Made by a program: the position numbers and the translations under genes. A DNA stretch of 64,000 bases, from assembly GCA_902562425.1 (NCBI GenBank), contig CACETF010000001.1:62001-126000 (forward strand), in the 5' to 3' direction. Numbering within the stretch: the first letter of the stretch is position 1; each line of letters opens with the position of its first letter. Of this stretch, positions 9,000 to 19,102 are shown in pieces. The notes below the pieces were generated by a model, which saw nothing but the letters and a program-made list of their open reading frames with translations, made no database searches and was not told the origin of the DNA. The DNA is from Porticoccaceae bacterium. GTDB taxonomy: Bacteria; Pseudomonadota; Gammaproteobacteria; Pseudomonadales; Porticoccaceae.

Positions 9000-10349
9000 A
9001 TGGCAGATGAGAAGACAGACGTGATTAATGCACCAAAAACTGAGGCGAACATGTTTACATTTGCGGCCCTAGCATCTTTGTTTTTTATGTGGGGCTTCAT
9101 TACAGTACTCAATGATCTTCTCATTCCAGCATTTAAGGCCTCATTTGACCTCACTTACACCCAAGCGTCCCTGGTTCAGTTTTGTTTCTTTGGCGCTTAT
9201 TTCATTGTTTCGCCTTTAGCAGATTTGGTTGTCAAGAAAATGGGTTATCAAATGGGTATCGTCGCAGGCCTTCTTACAACTGCTGGTGGGGCTTTATTAT
9301 TTTTCCCAGCGGCATCTGCGAATCAATATGTTCTATTTTTGGGAGCTTTAGCAGTATTGGCAGGCGGAATTACCATCTTACAGGTCGCCGCCAACCCTTA
9401 TGTGGCTGCCCTGGGGTCGGAGGAGACGGCTGCGGTAAGATTAACTGCAGTGCAGACGTGTAATTCTCTCGGCGTGACAATAGCACCGTTATTATTAGCG
9501 GGCCTTATAATTGGTTCTGTTGCTGACGTGCAAACGCCATACTTAATTATGGCTGGTGTGCTGGTAGCCGCTGCAATCTTTTTCAGAACGACTACTTTGC
9601 CAACTTTGAGTGACTTGGAGAGGAAGGTAGACCAAGATCAGAGTTTATGGACTAGTCTCCGAGTGCATCTTGGATTTTCAGTTCTAATTATTCTGGCAAT
9701 GATTGCAGACCAGCTTTTCGCGGCGAGTATGCTTGTGCTAGTTGCCTTTGGAAGTCGTCTATATGCCATGCGCAAATACCGATCCATGATCTTTGGTGCC
9801 CTTGCGATATTTTTATATGTCGGTGGCGAGGTATCCATCGGTAGCTGGTTGGTTAATTATTTTGCCGAAGAGGCCATAGGGGGGTTGGATGAGACTGTTG
9901 CCGGCCAGATGCTTGGATTGTATTGGGGTGCCGCCTTCATTGGAAGAATTGTCGGATCCGTAGCGATGAACTTTGTGGAGGCGAAAAAATATCTCGCGGG
10001 AAGTGCGCTTTTGGCTGTTGTTATGATATTGATCAGCGTGAATTCTTCCGGCGAATTAGCAATGTATTCTATCATAGCAGTTGGATTTTTTAACTCGATT
10101 ATGTTTCCTACAATTTTCACGATGGCAGTGAAGGGACTCGGCCCCCTAACCAGCACTGGCTCTGGTTTAGTGTGCCAAGGAATTGTTGGCGGGGCGCTCG
10201 TCACAGTCTTGCAAGCGGCAGCTGCAGACAGTATCGGTATTCAAGCTAGCTTTTTAGTCCCGATGTTGTGTTACATTTATATATGTTGGTATGCTCTCAG
10301 TGGAAGTCAAGTGTCAATGGATGATGAAACTGAACCGGAGGCCATCTGA
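9000..10349 (+). CDS. FucP/GluP-family sugar:H+ symporter (MFS)
   Basis: A 449-aa, roughly 12-helix permease. The first helix carries LFFMWGFITVLNDLLIPAFK, the FucP/GluP signature, and a later segment has ILQVAANPYVAALGSEETAAVRL, equivalent to the substrate-binding helix of the family. It is distinct from the FucP at 53904, with N-D and Q-V-A-A-N-P in place of the fucose-type residues, so its sugar (glucose, galactose or an amino sugar) cannot be fixed. It is isolated, with no catabolic genes beside it. ATG 9000 is preceded by a purine-rich AAGAAGGG. Confidence 0.85.
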   Translation: MADEKTDVINAPKTEANMFTFAALASLFFMWGFITVLNDLLIPAFKASFDLTYTQASLVQFCFFGAYFIVSPLADLVVKKMGYQMGIVAGLLTTAGGALLFFPAASANQYVLFLGALAVLAGGITILQVAANPYVAALGSEETAAVRLTAVQTCNSLGVTIAPLLLAGLIIGSVADVQTPYLIMAGVLVAAAIFFRTTTLPTLSDLERKVDQDQSLWTSLRVHLGFSVLIILAMIADQLFAASMLVLVAFGSRLYAMRKYRSMIFGALAIFLYVGGEVSIGSWLVNYFAEEAIGGLDETVAGQMLGLYWGAAFIGRIVGSVAMNFVEAKKYLAGSALLAVVMILISVNSSGELAMYSIIAVGFFNSIMFPTIFTMAVKGLGPLTSTGSGLVCQGIVGGALVTVLQAAAADSIGIQASFLVPMLCYIYICWYALSGSQVSMDDETEPEAI

Positions 10350-10371
10350 GTGTTTTTGACGTTGATAGAGT

Positions 10372-10608
10372 TCATTTGTCGAGCTTATTCGTGATAGGTG
10401 TTTTGTCCTTTAAATGATCTCGAAGCCTGGCAGTTTGCCATCCTGGGAGTTTTACCCTTGTATCGTACTCAGCTTGGGGGTCGAAGTCAGACATGTCCTC
10501 TGTGACAGCTTTGTTTAAACGCTTGAGAAACTTGCTAAAAAAATTTGCGGTTATATTGTTCAATTTTTGTTGTCCCTTGTTTTTTTCATACTTAATTACG
10601 TATGTCAT
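10372..10608 (-). CDS. Small hypothetical protein
   Basis: Up to 78 aa, not recognised. The C-terminal 40 residues (from MSDFDPQAEYDTRV) are charged, soluble and read like a real protein; the N-terminus is lysine/asparagine rich. No good ribosome-binding site is seen for the ATG at 10608; an internal ATG at about 10494 has GAGG very close. It lies alone between a permease and an Hsp70-like gene. Confidence 0.35.
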   Translation of the reverse strand: MTYVIKYEKNKGQQKLNNITANFFSKFLKRLNKAVTEDMSDFDPQAEYDTRVKLPGWQTARLRDHLKDKTPITNKLDK

Positions 10609-10806
10609 ATGATCTATGTGTTACCGAATTTTAACAAGGGTGAAATCTGTTTATAATTGAGATGGGAAGTTTATCAATAAAGAGTTTTTTGTGAAGAGAG
10701 GTATTAGTTGCGAAAAGTTATGTTTTATCTCTTAACCTTAAAAATTCATCTGCATGATTCAATGTAATAAAGCATAGTTAGTAATTACTTTTTTTTATGA
10801 TTTTTT

Positions 10807-12234
10807 ATGTTTAATCTCAATAAAATCAGCGATGCGGCTTACGGTGTCGGAGTCGATTTTGGCACCAGTAACAGCGTTGCGGCCACATTTGATGGTCGAG
10901 AGATCACACTTGTGCAATTAGAGCACTCCGATGTTGTGATGCCTTCTGCGAATTATATCGATAGAGATTTCTCCATAACGACTGGACAGGACGCTATCGA
11001 TGAATATGTTGCAGGTAATCGTGGTAGGAAAGTCGAGTTAAGTGCTGAGTTATTGGGTGAGGCAAGAACCAGCACGGGAACTGCGGATGGTCCGTCTGCT
11101 GAAAGTGAAACGACAAAGATATTTGGCCATGCAATCCATGATGCAAGTTTACCTGGACGTCTGTTCCGAGGCACAAAACGCCTTTTGGGCAATAGGAAGG
11201 GGGCCAGAATACCGGTTTTGGGACGACAATTTCGTTTGGTTGCGCTGATAACACCAATCATCGTTGAAATTAAGAGGGCGGTGTCGACGGTTGTTAAAGA
11301 CGTAAAACGAGTTTGCATTGGTCATCCGGTACGCTTTGAGGGCTCAGAGCCTGACCGCGACCATATAGCCTTGAGTCGTTTAAAAGAGGCCTATGTGCAT
11401 GCCGGTTTTACTGAGCAGTCTTTTTGCTCTGAACCGGTTGCTGCCACCATAAGTTATATACATACGAATCCAAGTGCTAGTTTCAAAAGACTCTTGACGC
11501 TGGATTTCGGGGGCGGCACTTTAGACTTTTGTATTCTTCAGCGTGAGGGAGAGTCATTTCAGATTTTAGCAACTCACGGTGTCGCCCTAGGTGGTGACAA
11601 AATTGATCAGACGATCTTTCGAGAAGTTATCTTTCCGCTTCTCGGTAAGGGAGAGCGTTGGAGCAGGATAGTTGATGGAGAGAGAATTGATACACTTTTT
11701 CCTTTTAGTGAATTTGAGGAGCTCCTTCTGAATTGGCCTGTTAGTTATATTTTAAATCAAAATAAATATACCGCTTCAGTGATTCAGCGCATGTCACAAC
11801 ATGATTTGGCAGCGGAAAAGTTCAAGCGACTTTATGAGCTGATTAGCCAGAATTATAGTTATCAGGTCTTCGAATCAATTAGAGCATGTAAAATTGGTCT
11901 CTCTAAAGCTGATTCAGTTATTCTAGATATTCCTGAAATTGATATTGAGGTGGAAATCGAGCGTTGGCAATTTGAGTATATGATTTCTGACATATTATTG
12001 GAACTTGAGAGATCCATAGACAGAGTTTTAATGAGGGCAAAGTTAACGCCTCAAGACATAGATGTAGTTCTGCGTACTGGCGGATCATCCTTGATACCGG
12101 CTGTAACAGATATCTTAGACTATAAATTTAGTGGCAAAGTCGTTGAGCATGATCCATTCACAAGCGTCGCTACCGGGCTGGCTATCGCGGATTATTTTGG
12201 TTTTTCTGATAACGGCTTACAAGTTGTTGATTGA
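10807..12234 (+). CDS. YegD-like Hsp70-family ATPase lacking a substrate-binding domain
   Basis: The actin/Hsp70 fold is evident from phosphate loop 1 (GVDFGTSNS, residues 15-23), phosphate loop 2 (LDFGGGTLDF, about 230) and the adenosine motif TGGSSLIP near the C-terminus. At 475 aa it ends soon after the ATPase domain, with no Hsp70 peptide-binding domain, as in E. coli YegD. No DnaJ or GrpE is nearby. The role is unknown; a chaperone-like or regulatory ATPase is the family expectation. ATG 10807 follows an AT-rich leader. Confidence 0.85.
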   Translation: MFNLNKISDAAYGVGVDFGTSNSVAATFDGREITLVQLEHSDVVMPSANYIDRDFSITTGQDAIDEYVAGNRGRKVELSAELLGEARTSTGTADGPSAESETTKIFGHAIHDASLPGRLFRGTKRLLGNRKGARIPVLGRQFRLVALITPIIVEIKRAVSTVVKDVKRVCIGHPVRFEGSEPDRDHIALSRLKEAYVHAGFTEQSFCSEPVAATISYIHTNPSASFKRLLTLDFGGGTLDFCILQREGESFQILATHGVALGGDKIDQTIFREVIFPLLGKGERWSRIVDGERIDTLFPFSEFEELLLNWPVSYILNQNKYTASVIQRMSQHDLAAEKFKRLYELISQNYSYQVFESIRACKIGLSKADSVILDIPEIDIEVEIERWQFEYMISDILLELERSIDRVLMRAKLTPQDIDVVLRTGGSSLIPAVTDILDYKFSGKVVEHDPFTSVATGLAIADYFGFSDNGLQVVD

Positions 12235-12406
12235 TGGAAATTCTTAGTCATAGTAGTTGTTGCATGTAACGTCCTGCGGATTCATTTTGGCATACTAATA
12301 GGCATAGATTTTAGTGAGAGATCAATGTGGTCGTCGCTCTCACCAATTGTTATTCTGTGACTAACTTGAGCTTGTAGTAATCATTATTTTTTTCACAGCC
12401 CCCGAA

Positions 12407-12633
12407 CTAACTATCGCTAATCCAGTCGCCGATGAAGTAGTGAGTAGTGTCGGCCTCAATTAAAAGGAATCCTCTCACGCGTGTGTTATCGAGATTGCCA
12501 ACTAACTCTCCGGAGACTTGCTCGTCGTTTGCAAAGCTTGTCACATCATATGCAAGTTCCAGGCAACAGCGGCATTCGATGTGAATACTAAAATTAGGAG
12601 CTTTGAATACCTCATTAAATTAATTCCGCACAT
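12407..12633 (-). pseudogene. Small exported protein disrupted by a frameshift
   Basis: Read on the minus strand, ATG 12633 has GGAG 7 nt upstream and opens a signal peptide (MRYSKLLILVFTSNAAVA, then W). That frame stops at 12541. A neighbouring frame then continues with protein-like sequence (YDVTSFANDEQVSGELVGNL, then TRVRGFLLIEADTTHYFIGDW) to a stop at 12407. A single-base indel near 12541-12555 would give one ~75-aa periplasmic protein. No family recognised. The + strand frame over 12518-12700 is a shadow. Confidence 0.5.
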
Positions 12634-12907
12634 TTTTAGCTCCGTTTGTGCTCAGTTAGAGAGCCCCAAGACAACAATGAGTGCGCTACCCAAGGAGTGA
12701 TGTTGAGCTCAACATGATTTTACGCTGACTAATCAGAACTTCACCCTCCTCACCATACCAAACTTTTTTGACGGGTTTGTTGGATTTGTCCTTAAGTGAA
12801 CTACGGAGAATTAGCAATTATGGTCACTATTTTGGTTTAGAGTGGTTTTTATAGCAAAGAGGTTTAGTTATAGGTGTTACACCTGGGTGTAGAGTGTTGT
12901 CATCGTT

Positions 12908-13860
12908 TTGTTTGAGGAGAACAAAAGTTTAATCAGTCCAAACCTCGAAGGTTGGTTTTTATGGCGGTTTAAATCAAGTTTTTACTTTTTTCTAAAGGTC
13001 ATCATTTTTGCCCTAACTTTGTGGGTTGGCATGTCACCAGAAATTGTTGGTGGGCAGTTGCTTGATCTTTAGAAATGGATAATTTCAGCATTTGACGGAT
13101 AGTACATTCATATGACGGCATTTTTTATGTTGAGTTACCTTGCCATTGCAATTTGGCCGGCGACGGGTAACAAGGTGCTGGGTAAGGCGAATGAGAAACC
13201 AGAATTTTCCATGTTCACTCGGCTCTCTATTATGTTTGGAGCTGGGATCAGCATCGGAATGCTCACGTATTCCATCGCGAAACCGATCATCCACTTCGCT
13301 TATAATCCATACACTACAATGGAAAATACCACCGGAATTACCGAGAATAATGTTCGAAATGCTTATCAGTGGGCGTTAATAAATTATGCTCATACCCTGT
13401 GCGCATGTTGCGGAATCGTCAGAATATTTATGGGATATTTAAGTTATGCGCGTGCATTGCCGCGCTCTATTCGATTAGGATTGGAGCTCTTTTTTGGCAG
13501 TGCAATGTCCGGATGGGCCGGACACATCGCAGATATAGCTGCTATTTTAGCAACCTTGATTGGACTCGGAGTGACCATCGCTTGTGGAGTTTATGAGTTT
13601 GCGTCCGGTATCTTTATTATCACTGGTATTGCTTGGATGATAGATGAAAGTGGTGGTTCCTCTCTGAGGGCACAACTTTTTGGACTTATAATTATCATTG
13701 GAACATCGTGTGTCTTTGCAATATCGGGATTAGTACGGAGTAAATAAGTGGCTGTAAAATATTTACATGGCGCTATCCCTCTTTTTGATTTCAGTTTTCG
13801 TGATTTTTAAGGCATTAATCTCACTGCACTGGTTGACGTGTTATTGAGAGCTGATGGCAA
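12908..13860 (+). pseudogene. Decayed BCCT-family (betaine/carnitine/choline) transporter
   Basis: One frame from about 12908 reads as a BCCT N-terminus (..LTLWVGMSPEIVGGQLLDL), hits stops at about 13070 and 13100, then continues from 13112 with the family block GKANEKPEFSMFTRLSIMFGAG, AKPIIHF, and ALPRSIRLGLELFFG..WAGHIADIAAILAT. It stops at 13747; after a frameshift the next helix (ALSLFLISVFVIF) can be read to about 13860. The C-terminal half, including the substrate-binding Trp box, is absent. Two stops, a frameshift and a truncation make it a pseudogene; the 211-aa open part should not be annotated as a working transporter. Confidence 0.85.
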
Positions 13861-13970
13861 TTTCAAATTTAAAAGCAGTAGCGTCTGAGAAAAATCCGTA
13901 AGCAAATTTTTTCGCATAAGCTGTACAAGATATTTTTGATCGGTGATCATGACCGACTTCTTTGTTGATT

Positions 13971-15908
13971 TTACCAGGTGTACATACAGTCGTCGTAAAT
14001 GCTGTGGTTGCATCCGTCGGGATCGATAAAACTTTTGATAGAGTATTCCTCTTTTGGTAGTTTTGAAACTTTCAAATCCTGTTCGCTTAGTCCTTCGATA
14101 TAGTGTGCGAGTGGGTCATGGTAATCAATGTAAGTATCGGTCCACTTTATGTTGGAAAATTCTTTGTAACCATCCTTCCCAGTTGATAAAAAGTTATTGG
14201 TGACGATTCGGTATTTTCTTGATGTATCAATAGCAGACCACATCATGGTTTTGCGAGAAATGACCTCTACCTCACTTATTCGAGAGCCTACTCTTTTTGA
14301 CGTATCGATATTAAATCTCAATCCGAATGCGTAAGGAAAAGATCCAGTGCTACCTCCGTTATCTATGTGGTTCTCAAGAGCAGATTCGAGTACAGCAATA
14401 ATTTTGGCGCCGGATATATCAGCTGTTACTATCCGATTTGAATATGGAAGCAGATCATAGAGATCAGAAAAGCTTATTTTTCCTTTAGGAAGATCTACCC
14501 TAGCACCGCCACTGTTTTGTATGGCAATATCTGCATCTGAAACAGTTAACCAAAATGCTTTTGCTATAATGGCAGTAATATCGCTACCATGTCTGTAAGT
14601 TAGCTCACGGCAACCGTTGATGTTTGATCTACCCTGCCCCGGAATTCGCTCGAGACATAAATTTTCATCATTAAAACCAATTACTTGTTTAAGTAGGGTA
14701 TCAATCTGCTGGTCATATTGTTCGATACGTATTAGTGCCTCTGGGTCGTCTGTTACCGCGATCAGTTCATCTTCGCGAGAGAGAAATTCGAGAACTTTGT
14801 GTTGATCATTTTTTGAAAGCAAGTTGTTAGTTCCATCGATGTCCTCATAAGTAAAGACCTCACCTATCGGCATTAAAGGGGACCCCTCACACGATGAAAT
14901 TTTTCCATTTTTGAAGGTGGCATGCAGTTTGCCCATGAGATGCGCATTTTCCCAAGCCTGAACTATACACACGACATCTCCATCTGCATTGCGAGTGATG
15001 GTTGGATAGTCGCCAACAGCATGAAACCCGAGATTTGTAAATGTTGAATCGCCTAAAAGACTATGTGAGTCGCCACCCACAATGATATCTACCCCGCTTA
15101 ATGTTTTTGCCATATCAATATCTCTTTGATATTGGTTATGAGTTAGTAATACGATGTGGTCCACTCCCAATCGGCTAAGTTTATTGATTGTGATTTGGGC
15201 AGTTTCGTTTTCTGATGAGAATGTTGTTCCATTGTCTGGATTTGAAGAAATGGCAGTTTTGTAACCTATTGTTATCCCCACTATCGCAATATCGATACCG
15301 CCTTTATTGATGATTACATAAGGCTGAATTTTCTCGCCCATCACGGCTGTAGAGTTTTTGGAGAGTTTAGTATTAGCGCTTAGCACTGGTGTATTGCAAG
15401 AGTGGGCATGCAAGTCGTAGATAAAATCTGCTAGACCACTATCGCCATCATCGAATTCGTGATTCCCTATCGTAAAGGCATCGAAACAAATTTGATTCAT
15501 CATGACAGAATCAGGCGAAACATGCTTCGGACCCTTGAATAAAGTATGGTATTTGGTCCCAGTAATACTGTCGCCTGCATGAAGTTTAAGAACATTCCGA
15601 GATGCTTCTTCCTCTTTTTTAAATAGGGTTATTAGTTTTGGATATCCACCATAACTTACTTTTAGTTTGTTAATCGGGGAACCATCCTTTTTTGTGGTGT
15701 TCAACAAAATGGCATCATTGAGAAGATTGAAATGATCTCCTTTTATAAAACTATGTGTGTCATTGAGATGTAATATAGTCAACTCAAAAATCTCAGTGTT
15801 AAGCGGATTTGAGGGAGATGCAGACACCCTCCCATCTATTCTGCTGTCACAGCCGATAAGTGAGCAAGTTAGTAGACAAATCACTCTATGTACCGGGATT
15901 TTTATCAT
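13971..15908 (-). CDS. Lipoprotein 5'-nucleotidase / metallophosphatase (UshA/NadN family)
   Basis: 645 aa. Lipoprotein signal with lipobox L-I-G-C (Cys20). Metallophosphatase domain: ILHLNDTHS, GDSITGTK, GNHEFDDGD, a THNQ motif and VGGDSH. C-terminal nucleotide-binding domain: NSGGARVDLPKGKISFSDLYDLLPYSN. These are the hallmarks of periplasmic nucleotidases that strip phosphate from nucleotides or NAD. The resulting nucleosides could feed the NupC-type carrier at 26941. AAGGAG sits 8 nt before ATG 15908. Divergent from the serine hydrolase at 16125. Confidence 0.9.
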   Translation of the reverse strand: MIKIPVHRVICLLTCSLIGCDSRIDGRVSASPSNPLNTEIFELTILHLNDTHSFIKGDHFNLLNDAILLNTTKKDGSPINKLKVSYGGYPKLITLFKKEEEASRNVLKLHAGDSITGTKYHTLFKGPKHVSPDSVMMNQICFDAFTIGNHEFDDGDSGLADFIYDLHAHSCNTPVLSANTKLSKNSTAVMGEKIQPYVIINKGGIDIAIVGITIGYKTAISSNPDNGTTFSSENETAQITINKLSRLGVDHIVLLTHNQYQRDIDMAKTLSGVDIIVGGDSHSLLGDSTFTNLGFHAVGDYPTITRNADGDVVCIVQAWENAHLMGKLHATFKNGKISSCEGSPLMPIGEVFTYEDIDGTNNLLSKNDQHKVLEFLSREDELIAVTDDPEALIRIEQYDQQIDTLLKQVIGFNDENLCLERIPGQGRSNINGCRELTYRHGSDITAIIAKAFWLTVSDADIAIQNSGGARVDLPKGKISFSDLYDLLPYSNRIVTADISGAKIIAVLESALENHIDNGGSTGSFPYAFGLRFNIDTSKRVGSRISEVEVISRKTMMWSAIDTSRKYRIVTNNFLSTGKDGYKEFSNIKWTDTYIDYHDPLAHYIEGLSEQDLKVSKLPKEEYSIKSFIDPDGCNHSIYDDCMYTW

Positions 15909-16082
15909 GTGTTATTCTCCTTACGGATATTCAACAAACTTTTTATTAACTTCTCAACGGATAACTTCATTTTTATCGTTGTGACCTTTTTAAAAGAGAA
16001 AAGAACATGATTTTTTTGGGGATGAGGGCGATATAATTAAGTACAAAATTCCACGATTTCTCAGGGAGAAAAGTGTGGAAGA

Positions 16083-16114
16083 TTAATCCTCATTAATGAT
16101 GAGTAAAGGATTAA
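16083..16114 (+). promoter_or_regulatory. Inverted repeat in the leader of the serine hydrolase gene
   Basis: TTAATCC (16083-16089) and GGATTAA (16108-16114) are perfectly complementary and enclose a second pair, CTCAT/ATGAG. The fold ends 10 nt before the TTG start at 16125, so it could cover the ribosome-binding region or be an operator. Confidence 0.4.
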
Positions 16115-16124
16115 GAGAATTTTT

Positions 16125-17297
16125 TTGGTAATTAGAGCCTTTAAAAATTTACTGCAAAAAAAAGTTGTGATTTGGATATGCCCAATATTAATTTCCGCTT
16201 GCGGCGGGGGTTCTGGAGGTATTGACTCCAATGAATCGCTCTCACTTGGTAGCGTGTCGGAATCCTACTCTTCGCAATTGCCGGATTCTGACACCTACCC
16301 CAGTGTTTCCTGGGACGTCCGCTTGCCCTCAGAAGTCAACATGGCGGAAAGCGTCATCAATCAAGCACTAGATTATGCATTTTCTGCCAAGAGAAATACT
16401 CAAGGTGTTTTGATTGTTCGTCATGGTGTGATTGTTGGTGAGCGGTATGAGTTCGGGAAATCGAAAGAGAGCACAGCTACCAGTTGGTCCACTGCAAAAT
16501 CTTTTACTAGCGCATTAATAGGCATTGCGCTTTACCAAGGATTTATCGGGTCAATTGACGAGTCTGCATCTAACTACCTCCCGTCTTGGCAGGGTACTGA
16601 GAATGAGGACATCAGTATTAGAGCGCTACTGGAGATGCGAAGTGGTCTGCAAAACTCGAGGTTTAGCGATGCGGGTATTTACGCCTCCGGTGGTTATGAT
16701 GGAGATCAATTAGCCTTCGCTTTAGATCGACCTCGCTCTACTACCCCAAGAGGCAGAAACTGGATGTATCAGAATACAGATTCTATGTTGCTATCGGGTA
16801 TCATTGAGAATGCAACTGGTCAGTACGTTTCAAATTATGCAGATATAAATTTATTCTCAAAAATTGGCATGAGGGCTGATTGGTGGGTAGATGAGAGGGG
16901 ACATGCGATGACCTATTGTTGTATTGACGCAACAACTAGAGATTTTGCCAGGTTTGGCCTTCTTTATGTTAGGCAAGGTCGTTGGCATGACGAACAACTT
17001 CTCTCAGATTCATGGATTACAGAGTCTACCTCGGTGCCCAGCGATTCAAACAAGGCTGACTATGCTCTGCATTGGTGGGTGAATGAGACTGTTGGTTATT
17101 ATTTTTCCGCGGGATTACATCAAAACAATATCTACATTTTCCCTCAATACGATTTAGTAGTTGTCCGAAATAGTCATTATACGAGACAAGGCGATGCGCG
17201 AGTGAGGACAGGTGATAATTATCACTTTACTATCCCTCCAGCAAATTGGAGCGATTCCATTTTCTTGTCTCATATCACGAGTGCCATATTAGAATAA
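16125..17297 (+). CDS. Lipoprotein serine hydrolase, class C beta-lactamase / 6-aminohexanoate-dimer hydrolase family
   Basis: 390 aa from a TTG start. Lipobox I-S-A-C followed by GGGSGG, so lipid-anchored. The catalytic S-x-x-K is STAK (in SWSTAKSFTSALIG, as in NylB-type esterases) and the Y-x-N motif is YQN in WMYQNTDSMLLSGI. These enzymes act on esters, amides or D-peptides; true beta-lactam hydrolysis is not implied. ATG alternatives lie far downstream of the signal peptide, so the TTG is favoured. A leader hairpin precedes it. Confidence 0.85.
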   Translation: MVIRAFKNLLQKKVVIWICPILISACGGGSGGIDSNESLSLGSVSESYSSQLPDSDTYPSVSWDVRLPSEVNMAESVINQALDYAFSAKRNTQGVLIVRHGVIVGERYEFGKSKESTATSWSTAKSFTSALIGIALYQGFIGSIDESASNYLPSWQGTENEDISIRALLEMRSGLQNSRFSDAGIYASGGYDGDQLAFALDRPRSTTPRGRNWMYQNTDSMLLSGIIENATGQYVSNYADINLFSKIGMRADWWVDERGHAMTYCCIDATTRDFARFGLLYVRQGRWHDEQLLSDSWITESTSVPSDSNKADYALHWWVNETVGYYFSAGLHQNNIYIFPQYDLVVVRNSHYTRQGDARVRTGDNYHFTIPPANWSDSIFLSHITSAILE

Positions 17298-17559
17298 TTT
17301 TGTAAAAAATTAGAAGCTATAACCTCAAAGCCATACAGAATTTTCGTTGTGGGGAAGTTGTTGATAATAGTTTGTTTGGTGTTAGGTTGGCTTTTAGTAG
17401 TTAACCCCTTTTTTGTCTATTTTGATAGAAAATTCAAGTAAACTTCACGACACGAAATAGCCACTGCAGAATTATTGATCATCATTATAGGGGTTGGTAT
17501 ATTGGTTACACTGAGACAATTTTTAATTTCATTTTTTTACGATAGGGGTTGAGAATTAG

Positions 17560-18990
17560 ATGTATAAGAACTTCTTTGCAGGGCAATGGATGGATGGAAC
17601 TGACGCAATTGATAATATCAATCCTTCTGATACATCAGATTGCATTGGACAGTTTGCGATGGCGAGTAAACGGCAAACTGAGGAGGCGATAGATGCTGCA
17701 TTTGATGCTTTCCCCCAATGGGCGAAGTCACCGTTACAACAACGAAGCGAGATGCTTGATAAGATCGGTGATGAGATATTGTCTCGAAAGCAAGAATTGG
17801 GACAACTGTTAGCAAGAGAAGAGGGGAAGACCCTCTTGGAGGGTATTGGAGAGGTAGTGCGCGCAGGACAGGTCTTCAAGTTTTTTGGAGCTCAAGTTGT
17901 TCGTCAAGCAGGAGAAAATTTTGATTCCGTTCGCCCCGGGGTAGACGTTTCAGTTACTCGTTCTCCAGTTGGAGTCGTGGGCTTGATCCTACCGTGGAAT
18001 TTTCCAATAGCGATTCCAGCTTGGAAAATCGCGCCCGCCCTTGCATATGGGAATTGTGTTGTCTTTAAACCGTCTGAGCTTGTCCCCGCGCTTGCCCATG
18101 CTTTGACGGAAATTATTTCGAGGTCTGGGATTCCAGCAGGCGTCTTTAATTTGGTGATGGGTCGAGGAGAGGTGGTCGGTTCGTGTATCGCAAACAGCTC
18201 AAAAGTGCACGCTGTTAGTTTTACTGGATCAATCTCGACAGGAAGGAGCGTAGCTTCTGCGGCTGTCGCTCGAATGGCAAAAATACAACTTGAGATGGGA
18301 GGAAAAAATCCCCTGGTGGTGCTGGATGATGCTAATCTTGTCACTGCCGTAGATTGTGCTGTACAAGGTGCTTTTTATTCTACGGGTCAGCGGTGCACAG
18401 CATCAAGTCGGTTGATCGTGACGAGCGGAATACATGACAGGTTTGTTGAGGCGTTATCAAGCCGTCTAATGGCTTTGAAGACAGATCATGCTTTAAAGGA
18501 TGGAACTGATATCGGACCTGTTATTGATCAGCGTCAATTAGATAAAGATCTAGCTTACATACAAGTTGGGATTGATGAAGGAGCGACTTTAAAGTGTGGC
18601 GGAGAGCAGGTTTATCGTGACACTAAGGGATTTTATTTGCCTCCTGTATTATTCACGAATACACACACCGACATGCGAATTAATCGTGAAGAAATTTTTG
18701 GACCTGTCGCTAGTGTTATTTGCGTGAGTAACTATGATGAAGCTTTATCCGTCGCAAACGATACTACTTTTGGGCTGTCGGCGGGTATTGTGACTAATTC
18801 ACTAAAATATGCTTCTGACTTTAAACGCAATGTGGAGTCCGGCATAGTAGCGGTGAATCTCCCTACGGCGGGTGTTGACTATCACGTTCCATTCGGAGGA
18901 ACGAAGAATTCTAGTTACGGGGCGCGAGAGCAGGGTCAGTATGCTAAGGAGTTCTATACCACCGTTAAGACATCTTATACTATGGCATAG
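17560..18990 (+). CDS. NAD(P)-dependent aldehyde dehydrogenase (2-oxoglutarate-semialdehyde dehydrogenase-like)
   Basis: 476 aa, full-length ALDH fold. Cofactor region PWNFPIAIPAWKIAPALAYGN, catalytic Glu in LEMGGKNP, catalytic Cys in GQRCTASSR, and EEIFGP toward the C-terminus. The sequence resembles the KGSADH/lactaldehyde-type subgroup (GQRCTASSR, VNLPTAGVDYHVPFGG), but the substrate is inferred only. ATG 17560 has AGGGG about 12 nt upstream. It converges on the alcohol dehydrogenase at 19103. Confidence 0.85.
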   Translation: MYKNFFAGQWMDGTDAIDNINPSDTSDCIGQFAMASKRQTEEAIDAAFDAFPQWAKSPLQQRSEMLDKIGDEILSRKQELGQLLAREEGKTLLEGIGEVVRAGQVFKFFGAQVVRQAGENFDSVRPGVDVSVTRSPVGVVGLILPWNFPIAIPAWKIAPALAYGNCVVFKPSELVPALAHALTEIISRSGIPAGVFNLVMGRGEVVGSCIANSSKVHAVSFTGSISTGRSVASAAVARMAKIQLEMGGKNPLVVLDDANLVTAVDCAVQGAFYSTGQRCTASSRLIVTSGIHDRFVEALSSRLMALKTDHALKDGTDIGPVIDQRQLDKDLAYIQVGIDEGATLKCGGEQVYRDTKGFYLPPVLFTNTHTDMRINREEIFGPVASVICVSNYDEALSVANDTTFGLSAGIVTNSLKYASDFKRNVESGIVAVNLPTAGVDYHVPFGGTKNSSYGAREQGQYAKEFYTTVKTSYTMA

Positions 18991-19102
18991 TAATGTGACT
19001 TTGGGTTTACTCTATTTATTTAAGGTTCAAATTTAAGCGCAGTCTTTTTGAGTTAATAAAAACAAAACAGCGATCAAATTTCGCGGTGTTTTGGCGGCAA
19101 CC

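Noticed and set aside
12518-12700. 60-aa open frame on the + strand
   Set aside because: No ribosome site and it lies over the frameshifted minus-strand gene, which explains the sequence better.
13807-14013. Small minus-strand frame after the BCCT relic
   Set aside because: Overlaps the 3' end of the nucleotidase gene and has no start signal.
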